From: Breviolum minutum Mf 1.05b.01
Lineage: Eukaryota; Sar; Dinophyceae; Suessiales; Symbiodiniaceae
Length of the DNA: 64,000 nt
Direction of reading: 5' to 3'
Assembly: GCA_000507305.1 (NCBI GenBank)
Contig: DF241471.1
Coordinates: forward strand, 1,647-65,646
Part shown: one piece after another, positions 36,003 to 48,300 of the stretch
How the letters are laid out: each line of letters opens with the position of its first letter
Position numbering within the stretch: the first letter of the stretch is position 1
Position numbers and translations under genes: made by a program
Notes under the pieces: generated by a model
Databases searched by the model: none
Seen by the model: the letters and a program-made list of their open reading frames with translations, nothing else
Told to the model about the DNA's origin: nothing

Positions 36003-38159
36003 CTCCTGAGGAGTCTTCAGGGCAAGTTCATGGACGCTTCCTGCATGCAGCTTTCAACGCTGTTGCAAGAAATAGTGAGCACTTTGATTTGAGAGGTCTT
36101 GCAAATCTTGCCTGGGCACTAGCTGTGTCTGGACCATGCTCACAGCCACTTCTTCAAGAGATCTCAACTGCAGCACCTTGGCTTGGCTTTAAGACGGATT
36201 AACCGTATCCAGAAGCACTAATTCAGCGTTCGCCTGGGACTGAAGCCGATACTGCAATCTGTGTGTTCAAGTGTGCTTGTCAGCTTGTCTCTGTATTTGT
36301 GTGTGTTTGTGTGTGTGTGTGCAATGTTTGTGGATGTTGCCAATTCCTTTATGTTGCATGATTATCATGCCTTTCCCAGTGTACACCCCTCTTCTCTTGT
36401 CTGAGTTTGTTCATGCCATAAGTTCAACATGAAAAGCAAAACCATCCCAACGCTAGCAACAGAATTCAGAATTAGCCTTCAGTGAAGCCTACTGTCAGAC
36501 TGGATGTTTGAATTTCAGGAAATATGAGCAAGTATTCAATCGCATACTAACCCTGGGGTTCAATCATTGAATGCAACTGATCATGCACGACTGAAGTATC
36601 GGATTTCCATACGATTCTCTCGCTAGGCAAGGAATGCTTTGAAGCGTCAGTTGCCTACTATCTCTACTGAAACAGAAGCTCAGTCCTTGTTCTTCAGCCT
36701 TTTAGCTTTGGCATGGGCCCTGAAGTTTCACTCTGCCCTGGATGATTTGGAGTCAGACCTTCATGATGGACTTCATAGTATTGCCAGCTATTTGGAAATG
36801 CGCCGATCTACCTCACGGAAGCCGCAGTCTATCATTCCTTTAAGTTGGGATACTTCAGAGACAACACCTGAGCCCAGAATCTTGGTGCAATCTGCAGGAA
36901 TTCTGGTGATTTTGAAACCACCGGGCTGGGAAGTAGATACTTCAGCAAATGAATGTGAAGCACGATGTCTCTCCACTTTCCTACAAGATCACTTTGTTGA
37001 AGAGGACTGAGTTGTTTTTTTTTGCGCGTTGTTTGCCTTAGGCTCGTGGTAAGTGAACGTACAAATCCGCAATCACGCCACCAGTTCTTACCAGTTTCGA
37101 AGCAGTTTTCAGTGTACGGTATGCTCAACATTCATCACAGTTTCATCTTTGGGAGGAGAATCCTTTGTTACACGAGTTCAGCTATGGCTTTGGGTTTATT
37201 CATCGCCTGGACGTGGCCAGTTCTGGCCTGATTTTGGCAGCACGAACCTATCAAGGCTTGATGTGTTTGCAATGGCAGAAAGCTGTGTCTACTATCGACA
37301 GTTGCTAAGCTTGTTATAGGAATGTTTTTTGAGTTCGTTACAACCAAGCGGAACGGCTGTATGATGGTGGGAGGCATGTTGCACATGAGATTCATTTGTC
37401 TCCATTTGGCCCGGGTTTAGTTTTGTGATTGCACAACGTCCCAACCTGTGTCAACCCGTTACCAGAAGACCCATGCTCCCTGTCATTCAAAACTGAGGAG
37501 AATACATTGTGATGTGCAGCGGGCTAAATCCTGCTGTTCAGCACATAGTTCGTGCCAATGTGGTCACGCAGGGTCTGAACAAGAATTCGAGGATCTGGCT
37601 TGTTTGCCTGTCCTTGATTGTCCTTGTGTCAAAATCTTTCAATTCTAGGCAAAGCACTTGTACCATAGCATACCTGTACCATCTATCCAGGCAGGATGTT
37701 CCAGTGATGTGATTTAGCGCAGCATTGCCGGTGAGGACCCTTACGCAAGACGCTGGCATGCCAGCTGAAACACGACTCAAAAACGTGGCGCACATTTCAA
37801 GTGCTGATGGAGGCAGGGCACAACACAGCGGCAATTCTTGGCACCGTTTCAGAACTGCCAGGAACATACCAGTTGACAGATACTGCATAAGTGTGACGTG
37901 ACTATCCCATCTGACTGACTGTGTGTGTATGAACACTCGCAAAGGATTTTTTCACCAGACCCTTGAGTCAACTCTAGGCTGCTAGCTGTGAAGTTCCAGT
38001 TGCCAACCAATTGCCACAATTCTCTTGGCTGATCATAAGATGTTTGCTACTGTTTGCTGTGTTTGTTGGGTTGCGTGTTTTGTTAGGCGTCTCCTTGGTG
38101 GCAATTCAAATCTACACTGGTCGACGCCACCAGATACGGGCCCATGCTCGTTTTATGGG
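36003..38159 (+). CDS. RluA-type pseudouridine synthase with OPR/RAP-like helical N-terminus
   Basis: Exons together show the conserved RluA-family blocks, which isomerise uridine to pseudouridine in RNA. About 36003-36175 has FDLRGLANLAWALAVSG, and 36632 to about 37003 has SLLALAWALKFHSALDDLES; both resemble the helical repeats of organelle OPR/RAP RNA-binding proteins. The second exon ends with PRILVQSAGILVILKPPGW, the family's N-terminal K-P-x-G motif. About 37115-37280 contains GFGFIHRLDVASSGLILAAR, the catalytic H-R-L-D motif with its Asp. About 37738-37795 contains MPAETRLKNVAHI. 38087-38159 contains VAIQIYTGRRHQIRAHARF, the T-G-R-x-H-Q-I-R motif, followed by a GT donor. The final exon was not found. 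An exon between 37330 and 37420 (GGRHVAHEIHLSPFGPG) probably belongs. Organelle targeting is an inference from the N-terminal repeats. All three catalytic motifs look intact. Confidence 0.8.
36296..36321. repeat. TG dinucleotide tract
   Basis: A short TG/TTTG run inside the intron between the two helical-repeat exons of the pseudouridine synthase. Confidence 0.8.
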
Positions 38160-41100
38160 GTGGCTCGGCTACAGCACTAGCAATGGAGCCATCAGCAAGT
38201 CCATCCCAATGTTGTGAACTCATATCTCGGACTCATACTTGTATCGTGCTAGTATACCATGATTTGATATGATTTATATATATTTATATAATGATATGAT
38301 TTACCCTTTCGTTTGATTCCAGGATGTGTACTTGCTGGTTTGTCACATAGAAAAGTTACTGTTTGCCGAATGCCTTGCGCGGCCACCCAGCCGGTCATCA
38401 GGCACCCGACAGTATGTGATGCGTGGTATGCACCCAGCTCAGTGCACATGTCGATGGAGAATTTGAGTGGCCCTGCACCGCCAGTGAGACGTTGGGTGCG
38501 TACCCCCAGGCGCTTCCACTGAGAGAAAACTCCAAGCAGACTCGGGGGCCTAGGGGTGACTCAATACTGTTCAAATATATGCAGCAAATGTCAGCAATAT
38601 ATTCAAACGGGGTAGTGTGTATTAGGATGCCCGACCGACTCAATTCTTGTTGTGCGCTATATCTCTTTTCGTTTTGTAGTGCCGTGCAGCCACATATCCC
38701 CAAGACCTTCTGGTCTTGCATTTGTACCATATTTGTATGTATTCGTACTACACCTTCATACACCTTCTATAACGTTCTTGCATCCGTTTCCCCAAGACTT
38801 CTGCCTGAGTTTATTCTGATAACTGATACACTGATACACATCATTTTGACTCGGCATAGCCTTCAACCCAGCAATTTTTTGGTGACTTCCGTGCTAAAGG
38901 TAGAGAATTGGAGGTGACATGAGGTGACAATTTTTAGGTGTGGGGCGGATGTATTGAAAACATTTGAAAGCCCCTACTCTGTAAGAATGTCTTGAAATTT
39001 TAGTCGACCATCCCATCCCAAATCTCGTTCCAGCAAATCTCCTTTAAGCAATGTTACTTACGTACTTCTTTGCTGTTTCCTGGTCAATAGGAACTACATG
39101 TTCGTTACCCTCGAGACAGTAATTGTATTTCATACAGTTGTTTAAATCCTGTGTTACAAGAAAACACCATGTGCCAATGTGAGACGCAAATTGACACAAT
39201 ATGACACAATATGTATTCAAAAAGTTTTGACAATAGATGACAATAGAAAATGAACGTTTCCATCGTTTCTGACAAAGTAAAGTTGCCTTGGGTTGCTAGC
39301 CTTCTCTAGCCATTCTAGCCTCTCTTTACTACGGTTTCTCCCACCCTTGCATGATGATCGCCATTTCCATCACCCAGAAAGGAAATCTCCTTCACTCAAA
39401 GCTGCCACAGGTGGGTGGGAGAACTTGTAGCGCCTTCCCAGGACGCTGCGCATGTTTGATATTGATTTTTGTGTTTGACATGGACCTGCATTTTAAATGG
39501 TTCAACCCCTGGCGGCTGACACAATGGCAAAGTAGAGTTTGTAGTTACCAGCTTCGACGTTTTGAAAGGATGTGTTGGACAGTGTCGGCGCAAGCTTTGC
39601 AATGGTCGAATAAGATTCGAGCTCTCCAAATGGAACATGCACGGAGAAGCCTGCAATGGCTGAAGGCTACCACTATTCGATGGTGTGTCCATAACTGATC
39701 AAAATTTGCCGGTGGAAAAAAATCAAGGTGCTGCTAGCTGCTAGCAGCAATGTAATAGCAGGTACTGCAAAAAAAAATGAACGTTGTCATTTACTACCAT
39801 CAGTCGATGAGCTCCATGTAGCCTTGACAATTTCCATTGGTTCCTAAGGCGCAGCATCCCTCGTCCACAGCAGGTGGACCAAAGGAGGCAATTTCAAGCA
39901 GCCCGGATTTGCAGCTGGCAGGGAGCCTCAGACCTTAGTGATGAAGCCAATACTGCTATATATACTGATATACGTATATCAACATACATATACACATATA
40001 TATATATATACATACTGGTACGTGTTGATTGTTTTGGTCTTGCATGAAGCTATAAGGATTTGTTTTTGGATGTGAATCTATTATGGATTTGTGGACATGG
40101 TGGTATGATGTGGTATGGATGTATCCAGACGCAACTCTTGGCATCAGCAACGAGCCATGCGAGCTGCTACAAGCCCCCCATTTTTTGGTTTGGGGGTCAA
40201 ATGCAGGCTTGAACCGGCTGTTCTCGCACAGAACTTGGCGCTGGCAGGGCGTCTCTCTCTCAGAAGCCCCCTAAAATTGAAATTGAATGGAGGAGAGAAG
40301 TTTTTTGCCACTGTTGGAGGTGATAGATTGAGCCGAGCAGAGTTTGACCGCATGGCTGGGTGCCTCAATCATTGGATGGATGTGAGCAAGTGGCGAACAG
40401 GCACAAGATCTTTAAACAAATCACAGAAGTGGGGGCTGACAATGTCCCCACAAAGCCTGAAAATGACTTGACTTGTTGACAGGAAGGAATGAACTTTGCC
40501 AGGGCAACATTTGTTTTACCTGTTTGAGCTATTGTAATTTGTTTCTTCCGTGCGTCTTCTTGCCCGGGATCCTCAAAATTCTCAGAGGGTACAATGGTGA
40601 GATAGCTTGCGAAAAAGACATTTTCATGATGTACACTCCAAACAGGCCGGGATCCAACAGGTGCAATGCTGATCTGTTCTCCCTTGTTGTGTTTTCAAAA
40701 TATGCTTATAATATGTGAGACTGAGCAATGAAGATCATGACCAAAATTGCATGCATCAACTGGTCACGCCATAATAGTCGGGAGGTATTCAGGGCAGAGT
40801 TGCTTTACAAGAGACGCAGCTTTGGCATTTCTTACTGCAATAGAACCTTTCAAATTGTTTAGAGATGTCCACGAGCATACTGCTGCCTCTCCGAACATGG
40901 CATCAAGATCCGTCAACATCACTTGCCAGACTTCAGTGATTTGAGTGACAAGACTCTGACTGAAGTGCTACTTTTTTTACATCACCCATGTACCAACATG
41001 GCAATGAAAAGTGGCGCATTAAGCGCGTTTGTCATACATTTCGTATTGAAACTGGTGGATTTCTATTGCTATGTGTGTTGACCAGAGGGGTAAACCACAA

Positions 41101-41721
41101 TTCAAATCAGTTGACATCGATTCTAGTTGGTTCTGTTCTGCCCATTGTTCATCGTTTTTCTATCATAAGGAATTGTGAATTATGTAGTTCGACGTATCGG
41201 CGTGTCAAAAGCAAAAGGTAGTTGAGCGGGCTCACAATTTGTTTGAAGCATAATACCTGAAAGACATATAAACCTTGAAAGGTCTCAGCGTTCACAATAG
41301 CGTTTGAATCAGAAGATGGGGAAACAGTTTGTTCAGGTCAGTTCTGATACTTTCGCACGATCCCCTTGAAATTTGATGAGACTTGTTTTTTTAATATAAA
41401 ATATATTCACTGGATGCGGTTGAAGCCCAGGTTTTGCAGAGTTTTTGCTACTGCTACAGTTTGCAATAGTTTGTGATCTTGGCAGCTTTGGCACAAAGTG
41501 TACAGAACGAGCGCTGCACACTCGCCGCGCTGCCCCTGCATGGATCCAAATGTTCAGGCACACTGTCAGATACTCTCGATCCAGCAATGCTGGGTATATT
41601 GAACATCCCACTTGTTTCGCTGGCATCGTTTGATAGGATGTAATTATACGTATATTATAATTATCAAAGGAAGTTTAGTGGCAAGCTTCCGATATACGAA
41701 CTTTTGGGTAGCCTGACAGGA
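38160..41721. other. No confident gene; weak EF-hand-like and other exon candidates
   Basis: The start is the intron after the last recognised pseudouridine synthase exon. At about 40298-40362 the + strand reads EKFFATVGGDRLSRAEFDRM, which looks like a degenerate EF-hand. At about 40900-40975 it reads HLPDFSDLSDKTLTEVL. At 39351-39698 an open frame of 115 codons is rich in Trp and Arg but has no family. An AT tract (39957-40013) lies between. None can be joined with confidence. Confidence 0.35.
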
Positions 41722-41835
41722 ATAGTAGTCCTAGCAGTAGTAGTCGTAGCAGTAGTAGTCCTAGTAGTAGTAGTCCCAGTAGTAGTAGTCCCAGTAGTAG
41801 TAGTCCTAGTAGTAGTAGTCCTAGCAGTAGTAGTC
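41722..41835. repeat. 15-bp minisatellite ending in an assembly gap
   Basis: Just over seven tandem copies of a 15-mer near AGTAGTAGTCCTAGC, with T/C variants at one position. It runs directly into unknown bases, so the true array is longer. Confidence 0.9.
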
Positions 41836-42740
41836 NNNNNNNNNNNNNNNNNNNNNNNNNNNNNNNNNNNNNNNNNNNNNNNNNNNNNNNNNNNNNNNNN
41901 NNNNNNNNNNNNNNNNNNNNNNNNNNNNNNNNNNNNNNNNNNNNNNNNNNNNNNNNNNNNNNNNNNNNNNNNNNNNNNNNNNNNNNNNNNNNNNNNNNNN
42001 NNNNNNNNNNNNNNNNNNNNNNNNNNNNNNNNNNNNNNNNNNNNNNNNNNNNNNNNNNNNNNNNNNNNNNNNNNNNNNNNNNNNNNNNNNNNNNNNNNNN
42101 NNNNNNNNNNNNNNNNNNNNNNNNNNNNNNNNNNNNNNNNNNNNNNNNNNNNNNNNNNNNNNNNNNNNNNNNNNNNNNNNNNNNNNNNNNNNNNNNNNNN
42201 NNNNNNNNNNNNNNNNNNNNNNNNNNNNNNNNNNNNNNNNNNNNNNNNNNNNNNNNNNNNNNNNNNNNNNNNNNNNNNNNNNNNNNNNNNNNNNNNNNNN
42301 NNNNNNNNNNNNNNNNNNNNNNNNNNNNNNNNNNNNNNNNNNNNNNNNNNNNNNNNNNNNNNNNNNNNNNNNNNNNNNNNNNNNNNNNNNNNNNNNNNNN
42401 NNNNNNNNNNNNNNNNNNNNNNNNNNNNNNNNNNNNNNNNNNNNNNNNNNNNNNNNNNNNNNNNNNNNNNNNNNNNNNNNNNNNNNNNNNNNNNNNNNNN
42501 NNNNNNNNNNNNNNNNNNNNNNNNNNNNNNNNNNNNNNNNNNNNNNNNNNNNNNNNNNNNNNNNNNNNNNNNNNNNNNNNNNNNNNNNNNNNNNNNNNNN
42601 NNNNNNNNNNNNNNNNNNNNNNNNNNNNNNNNNNNNNNNNNNNNNNNNNNNNNNNNNNNNNNNNNNNNNNNNNNNNNNNNNNNNNNNNNNNNNNNNNNNN
42701 NNNNNNNNNNNNNNNNNNNNNNNNNNNNNNNNNNNNNNNN
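41836..42740. other. Assembly gap (905 N)
   Basis: Unknown bases. Translated frames across it are meaningless. The left flank is a minisatellite and the right flank a different low-complexity sequence, suggesting the gap covers unassembled tandem repeats. Confidence 1.
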
Positions 42741-42900
42741 GTACAGCTCATCACCATGACATCGCATTGCATCACGTGACATGACACAACACAAGCCATC
42801 ACATCGCATCAAATGACGTGACCATCACATGACCTGACCCCGCAACAGACATCAAGACATCAAAACACTTCACTTCAAAGCACAAAACATCACCACCATG
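42741..42900. repeat. CATCACATGAC-rich low-complexity sequence
   Basis: Irregular repeats of CATCACATCGCATC and ATGACATGAC-type words immediately after the gap, fading by about 42900. 42900-43474 shows nothing else recognisable. Confidence 0.7.
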
Positions 42901-43474
42901 GAACGGCAGAAGGCTCGTTCACAGCAAAGAAATGATTTGGGCATCGCGCTGGTCGGTCGCCTTGCGCACATTCTATAGGCAAATTCTTTCTGTGTTATAT
43001 AGTTCTTTTCCTTTTGGAAACTTCCGCCCCCGGCTTGTCCGGGTACTACTGGTATATACGTATACGTGTGCGTGTACATATGTGTGTATTCTATTTAACC
43101 ATATAGACTATATAGACTCTGTTTTTTGATATGTACATGTGACATGTGTTCATGTCAGGTACATAGTGGAGGAATCCGTCCCACTTTGTCATGCTTCAGC
43201 TCATCTTGTCAGGGAGAATTTGCGGCTGATTTGCCGCAGTCACCAGTGCGACAAGAGGTGCTTCCTTGTTTCGGTTGCCTGAGCAGCTCATAGCTCGCAC
43301 CTGAAAATTTGTGATGAGAAGTTGCATTGTTTTGAGTGAAGTCATTGGATCTCAATATGTCAATGTGTTGTTTCTACTATTTGGATATTTTTGGATCTAT
43401 CTATACAGCTGTTGCTTGCAAGACTGCCCAACACACGGAAGATCATGGAAGTGTGGTATTGTTTTGGCTTGCAG

Positions 43475-44740
43475 GTCGCTAGAGCAGGAAGCAACTTCTT
43501 TTTGCACAGCTTTTTTGACACCATCTCTCAGGCATTGACCGAAAATGGTATGAAAACGGGTAGTTTCCCGTCATGGTTGTTGTGACGTGGATTTCTGGAA
43601 AGGCGTGTGTCATTTCCAACCAAAAATTCCCATACCCAAGGTCCAAAGTTGGGGGACCAGCTTTGGCCAGGTAGAACAGGTTGCATGATTTTGCACTTGG
43701 CTTCCTACTAGAATGCATCTGATTTCCGGGTGATTGAAGACTTCCATTCTCGTTCTTTCTTGTGTGAGCTGTCACAAGTCTTGGTTCAGGAGCTGCACAT
43801 ACTTAGGCATCCTCTAGACGTTTTTAGAGAACCCAAGTGGCCCGTTAATGCCCTTTATGCTTTGACCTGATTTCTACGGTTTAGGGTAAAGTTTTTTGGG
43901 TGGGATCACATGGGATTGCTCATGGCCAGGCATCTTCAGACTTCTCATGGCACTATCGCATGTCCAGTCGCTCTGCGGATGCTTTACAATCAGCTTTGCC
44001 AGGTCGGTGCTGTCGATGTCATGAACTTGAATTTCATGCTCGTTTCGTTTGTTGTTTGTTGATGGATTGAAAAGTTATGAAGCTAGACATTCACAGAAGT
44101 CTTTAGGATTATGAATGATTACTTGGAACCTTATTTGTGCTTTGCCCTTATAGGAGTTTTTATTTATACCGATTAGTTATCTCGAATATTTGCTTTCATG
44201 TCCTCGCATGTCCTTGCCTTGCATTCGGTTTGGAGTTTGTCCTGCCTTGCAGAAGAGCAGCTGCAAATGTGGTCACAGAGATATCGCTGCCCACCTACAG
44301 CAGCATGCTTGGAGAATTTGCCTCGACTGCGAACCATGACACCTCAAATGGCGGAGTCTCGCCAGCCTGTTCTGGTATTCTAAGTACCTCCTGTGTGTCA
44401 TGTAGCAAAGAAGGTGGCGGAATTGCAATATGCGGGAAGTGTTTCGTGGACACGTTCATATAAATGCGGCATAGATGCAGAAAGTGCAACTTTGACATAC
44501 TGCGAGTCTTTCCAGATAGATGATATTTTGCAGGCCTGGCTGGACTCAGGGTGTACCTAATTCTTATTAACTCTTTGGGTGCGGGACAAGCGTACGCTGC
44601 AATGAAGGACAAAACGCTTGCCTACCTCATGCAAGCTGGAGAGCTTCTGGCAGAAAAGCCCAGATTCCCATCCAAGCGCAAGTGTCAGGAGCCAAAACTC
44701 ATACCAGTGCTGCAGTTTGTAAACTTATCATGGGAACAAG
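43475..44740 (+). CDS. Candidate multi-exon gene, unrecognised
   Basis: 43475-43547 (TTGCAG acceptor, G|GTATGA donor) reads VARAGSNFFLHSFFDTISQA. It joins in phase to 43739 to about 43866, which reads DFHSRSFLCELSQVLVQELH then ILRHPLDVFREPKWP. About 43887-44003 reads FGWDHMGLLMARHLQTSHG and ends CAG|GTCGGT. 44253-44374 reads EEQLQMWSQRYRCPP and ends G|GTATTC. 44534-44740 reads AYAAMKDKTLAYLMQAGELL. Good composition and one confirmed phase match support a real gene, but I do not recognise the family. The leucine-rich helical content is compatible with organelle RNA-binding repeats; this is only a guess. Confidence 0.35.
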
Positions 44741-45212
44741 AGCAAACCGTAGAAAATGACATGAGCAGGACATCCGGTGGCTTACTCTCCTTATACTTGT
44801 TTTGGCATCCACTGAGTCTTGTATGCAAATGGGCCACTCTGTTTTGAACGCGAAGATGAAGTTTTTCAGTGCTCAAAGTGGCACAAGCTCAGCATCCGAA
44901 TTTGAACAGTTTGCTGCAGAAAGTGGTTCGCATTTAACTTCCCTAGGCATCATATGCTGCGTTGGTCCTGATTCATCACACAGAGGAAGCAGAGCTTCAT
45001 GCTATCCAGGAGTTCGCGCCCAAGTTATGTCCAAGTCTATCAGTGTGAGTGGTTCACCAAGAGGTCCAGGTGTTTATAATACGCTGTATGCAAGATTATA
45101 GCAGCTGACTTGAATCTGCACTGCGGTCCAAAGTATGGCCCTTGCGTTGGTTGATTGATATGATTTACAAAAATCGGTGAAATCACTCGCTGGATTGGTC
45201 TGTTGCTGATTC

Positions 45213-45282
<70 letters not shown>

Positions 45283-45365
45283 TGGATGACTCCCTGCATG
45301 ACATGGATGGATGCATGACCGAAGCAATGAGTGAGTTTAACATGTCGCTTCACTGCTTGCCTTAG
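44741..45365. other. Mostly non-coding; contains a tetranucleotide repeat
   Basis: A + strand frame at 44802-45101 (SGTSSASEFEQFAAESGS) is open but unsupported. The remainder holds the ATTG tract listed separately. Confidence 0.4.
45213..45281. repeat. ATTG microsatellite, about 17 copies
   Basis: Uninterrupted ATTG units. The minus-strand frame through it encodes only a SINQ repeat and is not a gene. Confidence 0.95.
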
Positions 45366-48300
45366 GCTTATGCGCAGTGGACTATTGACTGCCAGCTTGG
45401 CTGGATGCCTCGGAGGAATGATCCTATCTACATCATTCATATTGCTATCTTTGGCTTGTCCAAAATTCATGGTGCCTCAGCATTTGGAAGTGTGAGAGAT
45501 GATCATCACCATTCAACCAAAAAATGGGGATTCAGACATGGCAGTGGAGAGATGATGGAACCGATTTCACCGGGAACCGTTGGCTTTTTGCGCCGAGGTG
45601 AGGGTATTTTTACTGGGCAGCCCAGTTTGTCTGATCGCTGCTGGCTCCATTTGCACTACCTTCAATTTCACTGTTGCAGGGTCAATCCTCCTGGCTATTG
45701 CCATCATTCTTTTCATGCTCCTTTTCTTTGGTTCCTTGGATTCAACAACAGAGGTTTGAAATTCATTGAAAGTGGCCTGCCAATTCGGTATGATTCAACC
45801 ACCCCTGATAGGTGAACATAGGTGCCAGCTTTCGATGGAGGATATAGGTGGAAATATGCCTCAAGATGCACATATTGAAAAGCGGCAAAGGGGCACACCA
45901 CAGGGACATCCGATAGAGACAGCAGATAGCCATAGATTACCAGCAGAATCTCTAGTAAGATTATATGAGATTAAGACTTAAATGATGCTTCAAACTGCCA
46001 TAGATGCCACCTAAACCCACATGTCGCCACACATGTTGTTGGTTCCATTACCTTTTCATGGGAAGAAGGTCGCTGTGTGAAGACCTGGTGAGGTTGCCTT
46101 GAATTCACGACCTTTACTGGCAGTGTCATTGGTCAAGTGCTTTGTGATTTGGTATGCTGCCGAACGTTGCTGGTTCATGGTGACTTTGACATATGCGAAG
46201 ATTTGACTACGAACTCTGTTCCAGGTCTTCTGATGTTTTCGGAATTGCCACATTCCAAGTGATTGGTCGATGTGTTTAAACAGCCAAGAGGAGTAGGTGT
46301 TGGCGAAAGCAAATTGGACCAAATCTTATTGAAATAGTTGCCGAGACCATGCTCATCTCACCTGCAGGATGGATGTGATCTTTCTCGCACGAGTTAGAAA
46401 CACTTCAAGTAAGCTGCCAAAAGGATACAAAAGGCACATGGTGCGCACAACTAGGACCTAGTATGATGAAACGTTATATCCTTGAGCCCATGCTGGTGAC
46501 CAAGGCCTGCAAGTCCTCTTCACCTTTGCTTGGCTTGGATTCTGCAGTTTGGTGGTCCTAGCCGCAGACGTACGTTTTAAGGCCAGGACCTGCCATATGA
46601 CATGCAACTTTGGATTAGCAATGTGGAATGTGAGGTCAGATGTCAAATTACCTTGTCAAGTGCTCCGCATTGCACGTATGTGTTATTTGCAGATGTATCA
46701 TGTCATCATATTATATTATGTTTGTATTTTGAGACGTGCCATAGAGCAGAAGCTGGAAGATCCAAAAGCGACACATCTCTCCTCTTTAGTTTTCATATCA
46801 CAAGCAAGTTTTGAAACTGGTCTTTGGTACGCACTGTTCACCAGCACTAGGCTACAACCCGAAACTGAGCAATACCTTTTTTTGTCACCCACTGGTTATG
46901 AATATGAAGCAAAAAAACCCGAGCCAACCCTCAATGCCACATGGATGCTGTAATCAGATGTAATGGGAACTTGCACAGAAGTCTGTGCAGTATGGCTTCG
47001 TGGTTCAGCAGCAGCTCCAACTGTCGGTCAAATTTCACACTGGAAAGCTTGCAATGGAAAAGCACAAAAAGCACGAGGGCAAACTGGCAAGCTATGATAG
47101 CAAAGTATAGCAAACTGCACCAAGGACTGCATAACCACGTACCAGATATGAAAAGACAACTTGTGCGTGGTTTTCAATGACAGGACAGCGCTGTCCAGAT
47201 TGCATTCGCTCATGTTGTGGTTGGTCTTATCTACCTCTGGGGCGCCGAGGTGGGTTCCCGGCCCAACTGGTGTTTGTGTGGTGCTTATAATGCTACTTGT
47301 TCTGGTCCTCTATAACCATAATCTTATATCTTATTACACTAGTGTATGGATGTGTATGCATATATTCAGAACTATAGCAAGATAGATAGAAAAATAGATA
47401 GTGACGTCATGATGCTAAGTGTCGAGTAATGGCAAGAGATCCGGTTGACGGGTTGAGAGGGGTTTAGGGCCATCCCCGGGTTGACGGGTTGTACAGTGCC
47501 ATGCTAGAGCGTGATCCCACATTCCGAAACACATCGTTGCTACAGTGCAGCTTGGTGTGTGGCGCATCAATCCATTGCAAGGCATAAGGTCATCTTCATG
47601 GGCTAGCTAAGAGATGACAAAGTAACTGTTGCAGATCCTATTGCTAGGGCTGTGATTGAGGCATTTGACTAGCATATTCCTATGGCCACCCAAGTGAACA
47701 TGAAAGTCTCTTAGATTTTCTCTTTGTTCACCGTGTTTTCTGTTGCAGGTCCTTGGCTACATGGCCCAAGGCGTCTACTGCGGCCTGCTTCTCCGCTCTT
47801 ACTTGGCAGAGGCTGGGAAATCAGATTCAAGTTAATCATCTTTGATTTATTCAGTTTCGTGTGTATGACAAAAATGACTGATTTTTGTTGCTGTGTCGAA
47901 GCCATCAGGAACCCCCTGTTATGAAGGGTCAGTCTCGCGATAATCCCTGCTGAACAAATGTTTGAGCAGGGTTGAACTCGTTTGCTACATTTTGCTACCA
48001 CATAACTAATGATACTAATGCTGCTCACTTAAATCACAATGTGCAACAATGATCAATGAAGAAACGTTCGAATTATCCTGCTCAACCAATTTCCTAAGGC
48101 TGCAGCTTTATCATTTTGTAGATATTATTAGGCTGGTTTCTTCAAAATGCATGTGAATGCAGCTTTGAGACTGACTCTTGCACCTACTGGCATGAGTATG
48201 AGTGAATTTATATCTTTATATTCAATTGTTCAACATATATCCTACTTGCATTTTATATCCTACACTATGATTATAGAATCCATGGTGTTATACAGGATCC

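Noticed and set aside
41664-42812. Long frames of over 350 codons on both strands
   Set aside because: They consist of the assembly gap plus translated minisatellite.
45074-45470. Minus-strand frames with SINQ repeats
   Set aside because: Translation of the ATTG microsatellite only.
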